The notes under the pieces: generated by a model
Database searches by the model: none
Seen by the model: the letters and a program-made list of their open reading frames with translations, nothing else
Told to the model about the DNA's origin: nothing
Virus record (IMG/VR): IMGVR_UViG_3300009506_000122
Span: 1 to 64,000 of that record
Strand: one strand, 5' to 3'
Length of the DNA stretch: 64,000 nt
From: a virus
Shown here: positions 41,218-51,443 of the stretch, piece by piece
Numbering within the stretch: position 1 is the stretch's first letter
Layout: each line of letters begins with the position of its first letter
Position numbers and translations under genes: made by a program

Positions 41218-41802
41218 CTATGCCGTAGTGGTTGTAGATGTAGTACTACTTGTTGAGGAAGTAGTTGTACTGGATGTAGTCGTTACGGTATAAACGTTCC
41301 TTGTTCCTGCAAGACACCAAGCAAGGTTTGCTAATGTAGCATCAGGAGAAGCTGGGGCCACGATAGTTAAAATTTGACCCGGAGTAAATGTCGTATTCAA
41401 AGCACAAGCGAAGGTAGCTGTCGTTCCTCCTGCTCCAAATGTAGCTGTCGCAAATTCTACACCGCCTTTTCTCAAACTAAAGATAGCCGTAGCTGTCGCC
41501 GCAACTGACGCTATCATCTTACTCAGAGACATGCCAGCTTCGAACATAACGTTCCTTACAAATGGAAAACGCATAATGGTAAGACTACCAGTAGGACTAC
41601 CATTATAAGAACCACCTATATCGTAGGAAGAATCAAAGTATTCAAGAGCAGATTCTCCACTACCGACCCTCGGTATCTTGCCCTTTTTTCCAGTAAAGCT
41701 ACCACCAAAAACAGCATCAAGCTCCGCTAAAGGAGCGTTCATATCGCTGTCTTCATACGTGGTTACCCCATCTTGATATGGTGTATGATGATCGGTCGTC
41801 AT
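41218..41802 (-). CDS. structural protein with Thr/Ser C-terminus
   Basis: 194 residues. DAVFGGSFTGKKGKIPRVGSGESALEY and the beta-rich centre (EFATATFGAGGTTATFACALNTTF) suggest a small virion beta protein. The last 21 residues are only Thr and Ser apart from a final Ala. Position among tail genes supports a tail-tip or fibre role. Confidence 0.66.
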   Translation of the reverse strand: MTTDHHTPYQDGVTTYEDSDMNAPLAELDAVFGGSFTGKKGKIPRVGSGESALEYFDSSYDIGGSYNGSPTGSLTIMRFPFVRNVMFEAGMSLSKMIASVAATATAIFSLRKGGVEFATATFGAGGTTATFACALNTTFTPGQILTIVAPASPDATLANLAWCLAGTRNVYTVTTTSSTTTSSTSSTTSTTTTA

Positions 41803-42113
41803 TATCTAACCCCCATTTCTTTGATTTTATCGAACACTTCCATCACTTGTTCTTTTCCTTGAAATTCTTTGCCAACAAACAGATTCTTCATAAGTTCCGT
41901 TTGCAATTCAAACATTTTGTTCACATTAGTTTTAGACTTATCAGATAAGTCTATATGGTTTACCACACTCTCCAGTAGCTTCGTCATATAACCAAGTGAC
42001 TTCTGTATATCACTCAGCATGTCTTTAATATTTTTAAGCTCACTGGCGGACTCTGAGACGATCATCACCCCTTGATTATGACTGGGGACCACGTTTCCAA
42101 CAATATCACTCAT
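41802..42113 (-). CDS. small coiled-coil tail-region protein
   Basis: 103 residues behind GGAGGTAATCC. Mostly helical (ASELKNIKDMLSDIQKSLGYMTKLLESVV). No family. The stop overlaps the start of the gene at 41802. Confidence 0.62.
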   Translation of the reverse strand: MSDIVGNVVPSHNQGVMIVSESASELKNIKDMLSDIQKSLGYMTKLLESVVNHIDLSDKSKTNVNKMFELQTELMKNLFVGKEFQGKEQVMEVFDKIKEMGVR

Positions 42114-42124
42114 TGGATTACCTC

Positions 42125-43255
42125 CTATATAGGACTACCTCCTGAATCTAATAGAACAAGTACGAAAGAATAAGCATAACCACCAACTTCATACAATAAT
42201 GGAACAGAAGATTCGGATGCTGACTGGTCTCTTTCGAACTTGAAAGACCCAGTCGTGCTGACATACGATTCGGCGTAATCTGATCGCCAACCAGTATAAG
42301 AACCATATACCTGACCAAAAGCCCCCATATTAGTGAGCTTCCCTCTCATTCCTGCAAAATTCCAAACTGTGCCGTATTGATCGTAAACAGTTATAACTAT
42401 ATCACAATATGGTTGAGGGGGTGGTGTTGGATTCCACTCTAACTCGTCGTCTACCGTAACCCATGATCCAGATATAGATATATCCACAGAACTATAAATT
42501 GGGGAAGAGTAAGATTTCCCAATCATATCATCGGTAACAACTGTATCTCCATAAAATACTAAGACCCAATCAACTAACACATGTCCTGAAGGTACTGTGG
42601 GCATAGTAGGCACAGTAGTTGAAAAATTGACCGCTGTGCCAGAAATAACATCGATCTCATTATCATGAGGACCAACTACCAAAATATCATATCTACCATA
42701 CTTAGGAGTAGCTGGTGCCGCAGGTATGGTGACAACATAATACTGTCCACCCATAGTGACAGCATCACTACCCATGAGTAAGGGAGCAGGATCATCCATA
42801 GTGTAAAAGAAATTATTTGTCTCAGACCATATATATAATCCATTATTATATCGGTAAGTACCCGGATTTACTCTAACTGTCATAGTTGTTGGATCAGTAG
42901 CTAAGACTTCCATACCAGACAAAACGACATCTGTTAAATCAACCGAAGGTAAAGAACTCCCTGCTCCAATAGGTGTTGGAATAGCTCTACCAGTACCGAT
43001 TACTTCAACATATCCCTTATTACCACGTCTATGTCTAATAGTAACAGCCGCACCAGGTTTTAGATAAGATGGTGCGGCAGTCAAAACCTGATGGTAGTGG
43101 GATTTGAGTAAAGTATCAGAACCTTGTATCTTGACGTTGACAATGTTATTAGCTGAATCAACAGACCACACAACAGCGTCCCGTTCTTCTACTCGTTTTC
43201 TCACTCGGCGATCAATAACACCGATTCCTACTTTTTTACCATAAAGTCTTGGCAT
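42125..43255 (-). CDS. tail protein (baseplate or fibre-like)
   Basis: About 376 residues from the ATG at 43255 (overlaps the previous stop as TAATG). The N-terminus is basic (PRLYGKKVGIGVIDRRVRKRV), then an OB-like part (VVWSVDSANNIVNVKIQGSDTLLKSHYHQVL, cut here by description) and long beta-rich sequence. The order behind the large tail protein suggests a tail-tip protein. Confidence 0.65.
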   Translation of the reverse strand: MPRLYGKKVGIGVIDRRVRKRVEERDAVVWSVDSANNIVNVKIQGSDTLLKSHYHQVLTAAPSYLKPGAAVTIRHRRGNKGYVEVIGTGRAIPTPIGAGSSLPSVDLTDVVLSGMEVLATDPTTMTVRVNPGTYRYNNGLYIWSETNNFFYTMDDPAPLLMGSDAVTMGGQYYVVTIPAAPATPKYGRYDILVVGPHDNEIDVISGTAVNFSTTVPTMPTVPSGHVLVDWVLVFYGDTVVTDDMIGKSYSSPIYSSVDISISGSWVTVDDELEWNPTPPPQPYCDIVITVYDQYGTVWNFAGMRGKLTNMGAFGQVYGSYTGWRSDYAESYVSTTGSFKFERDQSASESSVPLLYEVGGYAYSFVLVLLDSGGSPI

Positions 43256-46200
43256 TAGTAGATTCTCCACCCTTCAATGTAATCCATCATATCTTCTTTT
43301 ATTCTGAGAGTCCTTTTTAAGGTAGCTACCAATATCTGCATAGAAACCTGAGTATAAGGATGTTTCACAACAATCATGTCAAGCAATTCATCCTGTAAAT
43401 GAGCAATCTTGTTTAATTTAATTCTCTCCCTTTGATACCTTAATATGTTTAATTCAAGTTCTGCAACTCTTTGGCATTCTGCTACTGAGTAACAAAATGG
43501 GTCTTCAATCTCCTCGATAACTGGTTGTTGATTCAGAATATTCATAGCATCCGTATCGGTAGCAATATACTGAATCGTTTGTTTTTCCTCACCGACTGGC
43601 TGAGCCCAAATTTCTATGTCATAAGTGGCTGTCGCTAATACTGCATAACATAATAGGCTTATAAAAACATTTGTTGCGAACACAAATGGACCACAATAAA
43701 CACAATGAATAGCGGCAGCCCCCAATGCTAACGTACCAATAGCAAGTCCAACAACATAAGGTATCAAATTAGGACCTTCAATCGTCACTTCAACCCAAAG
43801 TTCATCCGTCGTATCAGTAGCCGTTATTTCTTCCCCTCCACCACCTTTAAAAAGAAAGTACCTAAAATCTTTGGTACTTATGATTGGATTAAGATATGGA
43901 TTTCTACAAGTCTTCGTTCTCTCCTCATTATACCAGACTTGCTTAGTAATCGTTTCGTTCCACCAACCACATGTTCCACTGACATTGGTAATCAACTCAG
44001 GGTCATAAACGACCTCTATAAAATCATGCGTTTCTCCTATAACTCGTAATTGATTGACGAAATTAGAAAAAGAAGTATCTGGAGTATAGTCAAGTATTTG
44101 AATATCGTTCGGATAAGTGTGATCTATTCCTGCGGTAAAATCGATTTTTTTAGGACTAAATACTCCAGTATTTGTAAAGAAACTGGCATACCCAAGATGA
44201 TCGGTAAGGTCTTTAATTATATCATATATGGTTTCATCAGACCACTGATGCCAAATCTCATGTGAATTATCGAAGTTTGGAATACTATAATCTGCACCAG
44301 ACAATACAGTCCAACTATCAAGAATATCCTCAATTATTGCTTTGGGTTGCGCCTCATCATAATAATCAGACAAAACAACTCTTGCATCCCTCCACAAAGA
44401 ATCTATGGTTCGACACTTCACCTCTAATACTGGATATTGACCCCTTCTGTGGGTAAGCTGTATTTCCTCTACAAAATATATACCTTGATCGACCCAATAA
44501 GGAGTTCCACTAATATCTTCACCCAACTTGACTTTTATCTTACGTCCTCTTCTAAACATGTAAGAATAACTTGAAAAGCTATTTTGAGGATCATAAAGAT
44601 GTCCGTTAGCAAGAGAAAACGTCAACTCAGAAGGAGTATCAATAGCGTGAGCTATTTCAAGGGTTTCAACAAGATCATCGGAAACGTCTGTTTCCGACTC
44701 ATCGTTATCCCAGTAAAAGTCTTCTTTATCGTTTTGATAGTCACGATGTTGCCACCAAGCCCACATAATATCATTTTCATCCACAGCAGTAACAATATCT
44801 TTTTCAAAGTAGCCTTCGGTAAGATCACTTATTGCTCCTAAACCAAGATCAGTAACAACCTTAGTTCCCGTAGCAAAAGCCCCCTTATAATAGTGTCCAT
44901 TTATATTAAAACGTCTGATACCATAGTATCCTTGTGATGGACAAGCTACATAGACATCCTGCGAAGAAACATCGTAAGCTATACGATAACAATAAGCATC
45001 CGTCATTCCCATATTGAAGCCGGGTAATTGTCCGGGGGTAGAATAATTCTCACTCCAGATTTCAAAACTTTGAGAACCAGTATGATACCTGATAGCGCCA
45101 TCAAGACCTGCTATCCAAATGTAGTTGTTCCCAATATCAGAAAAGTCGTAGTCGTAAAAAGAGTATTGGTCTTTCGAATCATACCCAGGACGAATTACAG
45201 CTCGACTGTTGGTTAGCATATCATAAGTATAAAGACCTCTCCAACTACCATGACCGCCAAGACTTGAATATGTGAAGGAACCATATATCTTGTTATCGTA
45301 AACATACGCTGAAAACAATCCATTATAAGGAAAGTTAGCATCATTATCGTAACACATTTGAAATTGAAGGATACCAGTATCAGCGTCATATACAAGTATG
45401 CCCCCATTACCACCAATGCCTCTTGCTCTTACCGCTACAATAACTCTGTCCTCTTTACAAAATCTAATATACTCCATATCTGCGCTGTTACTACCAACCC
45501 AACCATAGGTACTATTTAAAATAGAAGAACTTCCTCTAAACAATTCATTCCAAGTATAGTACCCCGTACCTGGATCAGGAGACTCAGTCAAATCAATATA
45601 TCCACAGCAATAATCATTCGAATATAAATAACCATCATACATCCATATATACAGACGATCTTGAGCCGCATCTACCATACAGGCTTTTATACCGAACTGC
45701 GAAACCCAATGACTTGATTCTTCAACATAAACGTTTTCTGTCCACCCATAAGTAGGACAGTCTGCATTAGTGCCCAACATATATTCAGTAACCTTATCGG
45801 TAACCCCATCATACTCACAAACGATCACCCTCCCAATACTCTTTCCGGTACACTTCTCATGCCATCTTACAAGATACTTTCCATCACTCCATTGATTAAA
45901 AACAGACATGAAAAGTAAACTGTTTGGATCATACCCGGGAGTAGTGGTCGAAGTATAATTTTTAACTACCGACATATCATCTGGGTCACCAACCCACATA
46001 CCTGTAATAGCTTTAAGTCCTCCACCAGTATAAGCTCCAGTTAAATAAAAATTATTGTTGTATAAATGTATAGACTGAGCATAAATATTGCCACCATCGT
46101 ATATGATGCCTGGGGTATTCTTATCAAACAAAACAAACAAAGCAGTTTCGTGGAAAGTAAAGTACACACCAGAACTTTTTTCCGCAACAACGGGGTGTTC

Positions 46201-47040
46201 CCCGGCTATACCAACCGTCAAGTAATTTGATACCATCGTCGGAACAGCCCAAGTTGCACCATCATCTTGTGAAACCGTATAGAAAACATTTGAAGTTTCG
46301 TATCCAGAAGCGGCATCCACACCTGTAACAAACTCGAAACTAAGTGCTATATCCCCATCACTCAAATAGATAGCATGTGGATTACCGTACCGAGCCGCAT
46401 TACCAAGACTTGCTGGTGTGATGTCTACCCAACCAGACCAAGATGATATATCGCTGTCTGAGGCTGTATTCACGGAGAGATAGTAGTTACCTAAAGAATC
46501 ATCATACCATCCCATAAACAACATGTGATTTCCAGTATTGGGATTATACATTAGATATAAACCATGAACTACATCATTATAATCCAGAAGAGTAGGAGTA
46601 TAAACTATTGTGTGATCCCAACCAGTGCCAGAAAAAGGGACATTAGTAACCCTTACACGCCAGCGACTTGAATAATTAAAAGTCCACGCTACAAGCATGT
46701 CCCCATTCAATCTTTCGGAACATGTTAAATACTTAGGGTAAGTACCCGCTTCCCACCACGCCTTACCATCGATCAAATACTCTGTCCAAAACGTTCTGTC
46801 TGGATCAGTTTTCATATATCGAAACCGTTCAGAATCATCTCCACGATATGAAACTAACACAAGAGCTCCTGAACTATGATATTTCAAATCCAGATCAAGA
46901 TTGTCACCTTCATACAGAGACATATTATTCCCATCAAATGGAATAGTATTGGCAAAAGACGTAGTGACTATTTGTGCAATAGGCACTCTTTCAATACCAT
47001 TTAAACGAGTCTGTAATGTGCCGTCTAATGTTAAGGACAT
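43255..47040 (-). CDS. large tail protein with sialidase-like propeller and hub-like C-terminus
   Basis: 1261 residues. The first 730 are beta-propeller-like; SQDDGATWAVP near residue 255 is an Asp-box (SxDxGxTW) as in sialidases and related glycan hydrolases or binders. Residues about 790-1070 look like a phage tail hub (WVDQGIYFVEEIQLTHRRGQ, LDSWTVLSGADYSIPNF). A hydrophobic segment (VVGLALGTLALGAAAIHCVYC-like, about 1120-1160) follows. Situated after the tape measure, it is probably the central tail-tip protein that contacts host glycans. Catalytic residues of a true sialidase are not evident. Confidence 0.72.
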   Translation of the reverse strand: MSLTLDGTLQTRLNGIERVPIAQIVTTSFANTIPFDGNNMSLYEGDNLDLDLKYHSSGALVLVSYRGDDSERFRYMKTDPDRTFWTEYLIDGKAWWEAGTYPKYLTCSERLNGDMLVAWTFNYSSRWRVRVTNVPFSGTGWDHTIVYTPTLLDYNDVVHGLYLMYNPNTGNHMLFMGWYDDSLGNYYLSVNTASDSDISSWSGWVDITPASLGNAARYGNPHAIYLSDGDIALSFEFVTGVDAASGYETSNVFYTVSQDDGATWAVPTMVSNYLTVGIAGEHPVVAEKSSGVYFTFHETALFVLFDKNTPGIIYDGGNIYAQSIHLYNNNFYLTGAYTGGGLKAITGMWVGDPDDMSVVKNYTSTTTPGYDPNSLLFMSVFNQWSDGKYLVRWHEKCTGKSIGRVIVCEYDGVTDKVTEYMLGTNADCPTYGWTENVYVEESSHWVSQFGIKACMVDAAQDRLYIWMYDGYLYSNDYCCGYIDLTESPDPGTGYYTWNELFRGSSSILNSTYGWVGSNSADMEYIRFCKEDRVIVAVRARGIGGNGGILVYDADTGILQFQMCYDNDANFPYNGLFSAYVYDNKIYGSFTYSSLGGHGSWRGLYTYDMLTNSRAVIRPGYDSKDQYSFYDYDFSDIGNNYIWIAGLDGAIRYHTGSQSFEIWSENYSTPGQLPGFNMGMTDAYCYRIAYDVSSQDVYVACPSQGYYGIRRFNINGHYYKGAFATGTKVVTDLGLGAISDLTEGYFEKDIVTAVDENDIMWAWWQHRDYQNDKEDFYWDNDESETDVSDDLVETLEIAHAIDTPSELTFSLANGHLYDPQNSFSSYSYMFRRGRKIKVKLGEDISGTPYWVDQGIYFVEEIQLTHRRGQYPVLEVKCRTIDSLWRDARVVLSDYYDEAQPKAIIEDILDSWTVLSGADYSIPNFDNSHEIWHQWSDETIYDIIKDLTDHLGYASFFTNTGVFSPKKIDFTAGIDHTYPNDIQILDYTPDTSFSNFVNQLRVIGETHDFIEVVYDPELITNVSGTCGWWNETITKQVWYNEERTKTCRNPYLNPIISTKDFRYFLFKGGGGEEITATDTTDELWVEVTIEGPNLIPYVVGLAIGTLALGAAAIHCVYCGPFVFATNVFISLLCYAVLATATYDIEIWAQPVGEEKQTIQYIATDTDAMNILNQQPVIEEIEDPFCYSVAECQRVAELELNILRYQRERIKLNKIAHLQDELLDMIVVKHPYTQVSMQILVATLKRTLRIKEDMMDYIEGWRIY

Positions 47041-47041
47041 T

Positions 47042-47404
47042 TTATACCTGTGATCGAATGTTTAATGTTAGCTCCACATCTTTTCTTACTGGAATAGCTT
47101 CGAGTCCATATTGAACGTACTTACCAACTAAATCCTCAACTATGACATTATAAGTGTTACCGTCTTGAGGATTAAAAACTACGCTGTCGGTCGATAAATA
47201 TTTAGTTCTGAGATTGTCCCAAAATGTTTCGGTGATATTATCCCATCTCAAAACTACCGACAAATCTTGAATATTTGCAGCCCATTGAAATATGGCTTCC
47301 CCACCGTATGTCATTACTTTAGCAACGACTTTTTTAGCTTCGACTAAATCCATTTCTTGAGGATTCTCAGGAAATGTGTAGCTGTCGAGAATCATCTTGT
47401 TCAT
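47042..47404 (-). CDS. tail protein between tape measure and hub
   Basis: 120 residues. YTFPENPQEMDLVEAKKVVAKV at the N-terminus and the remaining beta pattern (TLNIRSQV end) resemble small distal-tail proteins of siphoviruses. The family is not certain. It overlaps nothing and sits nine bases from the tape measure. Confidence 0.62.
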   Translation of the reverse strand: MNKMILDSYTFPENPQEMDLVEAKKVVAKVMTYGGEAIFQWAANIQDLSVVLRWDNITETFWDNLRTKYLSTDSVVFNPQDGNTYNVIVEDLVGKYVQYGLEAIPVRKDVELTLNIRSQV

Positions 47405-47413
47405 AGTTGCTCC

Positions 47414-50400
47414 TTACATAGAGTATTTTCTCATAGTTTTTAGGACAGCTTCTTCAATCTCACCTGGCAAGTATCGTGCGGCTCGATCAGTCATACCACC
47501 ATTGACATTTACAGGAACATTAATCGAAGTACCTTGTGCCATCATACCAAGAGCCTGCATTTGTTTAGGAGTAAAAACCCCTTCATTCTTTTTGAGTATC
47601 GCAGGAAACTCATCAGGCATCAAACCACCATGTAGTTTAACTGCAAACGGGGCTTTTATTCTTCTCGTAGGTGCGCCCCCCTCTCCCCACATACCCCCAC
47701 TATGAAAACCAAACATACCACCAAGACCACCTAACGCTTGCATCATAGCTCGCTTAGCCATCATCTCAGCAAGCCATCTCAACATGTCACGAGCGAAATC
47801 TTGAAAAGCCTCTTTAGCTGTCTTAGTACCAGTTAGAAAGTCTCCCCACATATCACCAAAACCATCAGCAAGTTTTTGAGGTAATTCACTTCCAAATCTC
47901 TCAAAAAATTCAGCGTTGGTTTCCATCTTACCAAAGAAGTCTTTCCAACCTTCTTTTATACTTTCCCATGCAGTTCTTGATTCTCTTGTGACCGTCTCAT
48001 TATAATCTTTCCATTCTATTCCACCTCTTACCATTAGTCCTCTGAGTTTGGCAAAGTAATCTTCTGCTGAAATTTCCCCTCTACGATACCTTTCCTCCAA
48101 TTCTTCCACTTCTTGCTTAGCAAGTTCTTCGTCATATTTTCGTGCTTCTTCCTTCAGCTTCTTTTCACGTTCGAGCCATTCCTCTTCACTTAAACGATCT
48201 TTTTCCATACCCACTTTTGATGGGCCACTCGGTAGCTCGGTATAACCTATTTTTGAAACCCCCGCCGCTTCTCTGATTTTCTTTATAGATTTTTCCATTT
48301 CTTCTTTACTAATAAGATTACCGGGAGCTAAACCTTTATCTATAAGAGCCTGCATTTGGAGATAATAGTCATACCATAATTCGGCTAATAATTGCTTTTT
48401 CACTTTCTGATCGGTAAAGTTATCTTCTATCGCCTTAGCAAGCTCCTCATATTGTGTCTTCAACTTGTGAAATTCTGTATCTGTGCCAGTACCCTCTACT
48501 TTAAAGCGCAACTCTTCCAGCTTCTTTAGAATTTTTTCTCGCTCGTCTAATTTCTTGCCCTCTTTATTCTTCCACTCATTGTACTCTTTCCAAAAATACT
48601 TCTTCTGCATTTCGAAAGAATACTCAGCCCACTTTTCTGAGGAATCAAAGTCGGCTCGTTTTTCTCTTTCAAGAAACTTATAAAACTTAGACCAGCCATT
48701 CATAGCTTTAGTCCAAAATTGTTCTTCAAACTCAAACGCCCCTTCTGGGGATAGTGCTTCATAAATTTCCCTAAACCCCAGTTTTTTCATAATGTCTATA
48801 CGTTGAGCATATAAGTCGGCTCGTCTTTTCATGGCTATTTCATTAAGAGCCGCTATTTTCATATACTCCTTTTTTATTTCTTCTAAGACAGTTTTTACAA
48901 CTTGCTCATTTCCAGCCCACTGACTCACATACTCATTTATTTGACCCATTATATCCAGAGAAGATTCATCAACAACACCAGCCAACTTATAACGTGGGAT
49001 ACCTTTAGTAACACCCTCCATAACCTTCTCTAAATTCTCCCACATTTCCGTATAGCTCTTACCATCTTCGTGAACTCTCCACAAATCTTGAGCCCACCCT
49101 TGTACTATCTGACGAATAGCTTCATACTCTTTTTCTGTTCCTTTCAGAGTACCATAATATTCCAAGAAGTTGTTATTAAACTTCTTTCTACCTTCCTCCA
49201 TACTCTCCCAAGTCTTTAACGCTTTTCCCATACTGTCAGCCATGCCAGCAAGTCTCGAAACAGAATCAGCCCAAATTTGATCTAACTTGGTTTTCTCAAA
49301 TTCTTTAACGATTTTTAATAGTTCCTCGAGACTCTTGCCAGAACTGTCTATCGCCTGTTTTAAATCTGGATGTGATTGGGTTAAACGTTGAACTATCGCA
49401 TCATATTCTTCTGAACCCTCCTTTGTATTTTTAAGTTGCATACGATAGTTATCCAGACTTGCGGTAACACCTCTGTTAATAGCTATCGATTTTTCGAGCT
49501 CCCTGTTCAACTTTGCCTGTTGTCCTTCAGCTTGATACATTATAGCAATTAGAGCGCCAATCGCTATTATTCCTAAACCTATCGGTCCGGTGAAGAAAGC
49601 CGCAATACCTCCACCAACAGTAGTTATAGCAAATCCGATAGCTTGAATTGCTAATTTCAAAGCGAATAGTGTGGATATTAAAACAGCCGCATTAGCAATT
49701 ACCTGACCTAAACCAGTCTTAGAAAAAGCGATTATTGCGGTAGTTGCTGACCTTAACATATCAACGAAAACACCAAAACCACCTCCCCCACCAGCCTCTC
49801 CCATAACAATAGCAAGCTCTTTCAGTTGGTCAGTTAAGTTTTTCACTTTAAACCCAAGACCTTCTGCTTGTCTTTCCATCATCTTTTGCGCGGCACCGAT
49901 CTCCTTAGCATTTGCTAACATTCGATCCCATTCACCATCCAACTTCATATATGAATTGACAAGAATAGCAGCCGCTTGAGCGCCACGAAGACCAAAAAGA
50001 GAATAAGCCTTCGACATGTCAACTGTGCCCTTATTAAAGTCAAACATTACGGTAGTCAACTTCCTGATCTGATTTTCAAACCAACCAGATTCGCCGGTAG
50101 CTTTATCTAACTCTAAACCGTATTCGGACATAGCTGTGCGAAGTTTAGCATTTGGAGCAAGCAATCTCGCAAGCACTTGACGTAAACCAGTACCGATAGT
50201 ACTTGCTCTTAATCCACTATTAGCAAGTATCATCATAGTTTGGGTTGTTTGTTCAAGAGATAGTCCTGCTTGCGCGGCACCAGCACCAACATAGTTAAAT
50301 GCTGTGCGGAGTTTGTCTATGGTGAGTTTCGATTTATTGACAGCGTTTGCAAAAACGTCGGCTACCCTTCGAGTTTCACCGGCATCGATGTTAAACGCTC

Positions 50401-51031
50401 TGAGTGCGGTTGTTACAAGGTCTGTAACATTTTTAAAATCGCTGAGAGTACCAGCGGCTAAGTCAGATACCGCTTCAACTGCTTTTATGGACTCCCCTGC
50501 TGATAAACCAGCTTGACCAAGGAGTACCATACCCTCTGCAATTTCAGTTGAGGAAAATTTGGTTCTAATAGCAGTTTTACCGATAACATCACGCATGGCT
50601 GCAATTTCACCAGACGTGGCCCCGGTAATAGCTTTTAAATTTGCTAACGCTTGATCGAAAGTTATTATTTCCCGAACGCCAATTCCTAAACCACTTATAA
50701 GACCACTGAACAAGCGTCCCGCTACCGTATATACCGCAACAACTTTAAAGGATTGAATGAGTCTTTTTAAACCGCCCTGTATGCCACCAATTTGTTTATT
50801 AAATCTTTCGCCAGAAGAACTTGTACTATCAAGAGCTTTTCCAGCTTGTGCTGTGGCACTTTTTAGACTGGCTAAAGAAGCCTCAGTCTTTTTTGCGGCT
50901 TTATCAACTTTATCAAAACCTTGCTGAAAGCCAGTTACGATTGTACTAAGACGCCGTATTATTCTCTTAAAGTTCGGGTCCTCTCTGGCTTTAAAAAGTA
51001 CACCAAGAGTTAAGTCAGATGGATCAGGCAT
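47414..51031 (-). CDS. tail tape measure protein
   Basis: 1205 residues. The N-terminal third is the TP901-type tape measure region (LANLKAITGATSGEIAAMRD, GEMVLLGQAGLSAGE-like, VFANAVNKSKLTIDKLRTAF), with a hydrophobic segment (VIANAAVLISTLFALKLAI, GPIGLGIIAIGALIAIMY, about 430-520), then long charged coiled coil. At about 0.15 nm per residue the tail would be near 180 nm (inference). The gene follows the frameshifted chaperones, the usual order. Confidence 0.88.
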   Translation of the reverse strand: MPDPSDLTLGVLFKAREDPNFKRIIRRLSTIVTGFQQGFDKVDKAAKKTEASLASLKSATAQAGKALDSTSSSGERFNKQIGGIQGGLKRLIQSFKVVAVYTVAGRLFSGLISGLGIGVREIITFDQALANLKAITGATSGEIAAMRDVIGKTAIRTKFSSTEIAEGMVLLGQAGLSAGESIKAVEAVSDLAAGTLSDFKNVTDLVTTALRAFNIDAGETRRVADVFANAVNKSKLTIDKLRTAFNYVGAGAAQAGLSLEQTTQTMMILANSGLRASTIGTGLRQVLARLLAPNAKLRTAMSEYGLELDKATGESGWFENQIRKLTTVMFDFNKGTVDMSKAYSLFGLRGAQAAAILVNSYMKLDGEWDRMLANAKEIGAAQKMMERQAEGLGFKVKNLTDQLKELAIVMGEAGGGGGFGVFVDMLRSATTAIIAFSKTGLGQVIANAAVLISTLFALKLAIQAIGFAITTVGGGIAAFFTGPIGLGIIAIGALIAIMYQAEGQQAKLNRELEKSIAINRGVTASLDNYRMQLKNTKEGSEEYDAIVQRLTQSHPDLKQAIDSSGKSLEELLKIVKEFEKTKLDQIWADSVSRLAGMADSMGKALKTWESMEEGRKKFNNNFLEYYGTLKGTEKEYEAIRQIVQGWAQDLWRVHEDGKSYTEMWENLEKVMEGVTKGIPRYKLAGVVDESSLDIMGQINEYVSQWAGNEQVVKTVLEEIKKEYMKIAALNEIAMKRRADLYAQRIDIMKKLGFREIYEALSPEGAFEFEEQFWTKAMNGWSKFYKFLEREKRADFDSSEKWAEYSFEMQKKYFWKEYNEWKNKEGKKLDEREKILKKLEELRFKVEGTGTDTEFHKLKTQYEELAKAIEDNFTDQKVKKQLLAELWYDYYLQMQALIDKGLAPGNLISKEEMEKSIKKIREAAGVSKIGYTELPSGPSKVGMEKDRLSEEEWLEREKKLKEEARKYDEELAKQEVEELEERYRRGEISAEDYFAKLRGLMVRGGIEWKDYNETVTRESRTAWESIKEGWKDFFGKMETNAEFFERFGSELPQKLADGFGDMWGDFLTGTKTAKEAFQDFARDMLRWLAEMMAKRAMMQALGGLGGMFGFHSGGMWGEGGAPTRRIKAPFAVKLHGGLMPDEFPAILKKNEGVFTPKQMQALGMMAQGTSINVPVNVNGGMTDRAARYLPGEIEEAVLKTMRKYSM

Positions 51032-51443
51032 TTCGTTTCTCCTGAGACCACATTCTCAAAGCACCTATACCAAGGAAGTGTTTTTTCATTCTCGTAGTCA
51101 TTTCGTCACGTTCTTCCTTGCTCAGATGCTTGTAAGAATCTGGGTTACCAAACATAGTCGGAGTTTCAGTTTTTTTGGACTTCACGGGAACTTTGGGTTC
51201 ATCTTTAAAAGTAGCCCCCATGATCCTCGCTTGATTCTTCCAACTCTCGAGGTCTCTTTTTCGCCAATGATTATAGAGAACCGTTACTTGTCCTAATGTT
51301 AGTCCGCCTTCTCGGAATCTTTTTTGGTAGATGTCTTCAAGTCGGTATCCGTAGATTTGACAGACTGCTGTAACGGCCTCTTCGAGGTCTGAATCGTCTC
51401 CGCTTGATTCATCATCTTCTCGAAGAGGCCCCTCACTTTTTTT
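51024..51443 (-). CDS. tail assembly chaperone, frameshift extension (T-like)
   Basis: The frame ending at 51024 is open from the slippery site at 51437-51443 onwards; the ATG at 51221 is internal. Read in the -1 frame after the heptamer it gives EGPLREDDESSGDDSDLEEAV-type acidic linker and a helical domain (YGYRLEDIYQKRFREGG, VLYNHWRKRDLESWK), ending FLGIGALRMWSQEKRNA. This would be the T part of a G-T fusion as in lambda, made by a minority of ribosomes. It overlaps the tape measure start by eight bases. Confidence 0.75.
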   Translation of the reverse strand, partial: KKSEGPLREDDESSGDDSDLEEAVTAVCQIYGYRLEDIYQKRFREGGLTLGQVTVLYNHWRKRDLESWKNQARIMGATFKDEPKVPVKSKKTETPTMFGNPDSYKHLSKEERDEMTTRMKKHFLGIGALRMWSQEKRNA

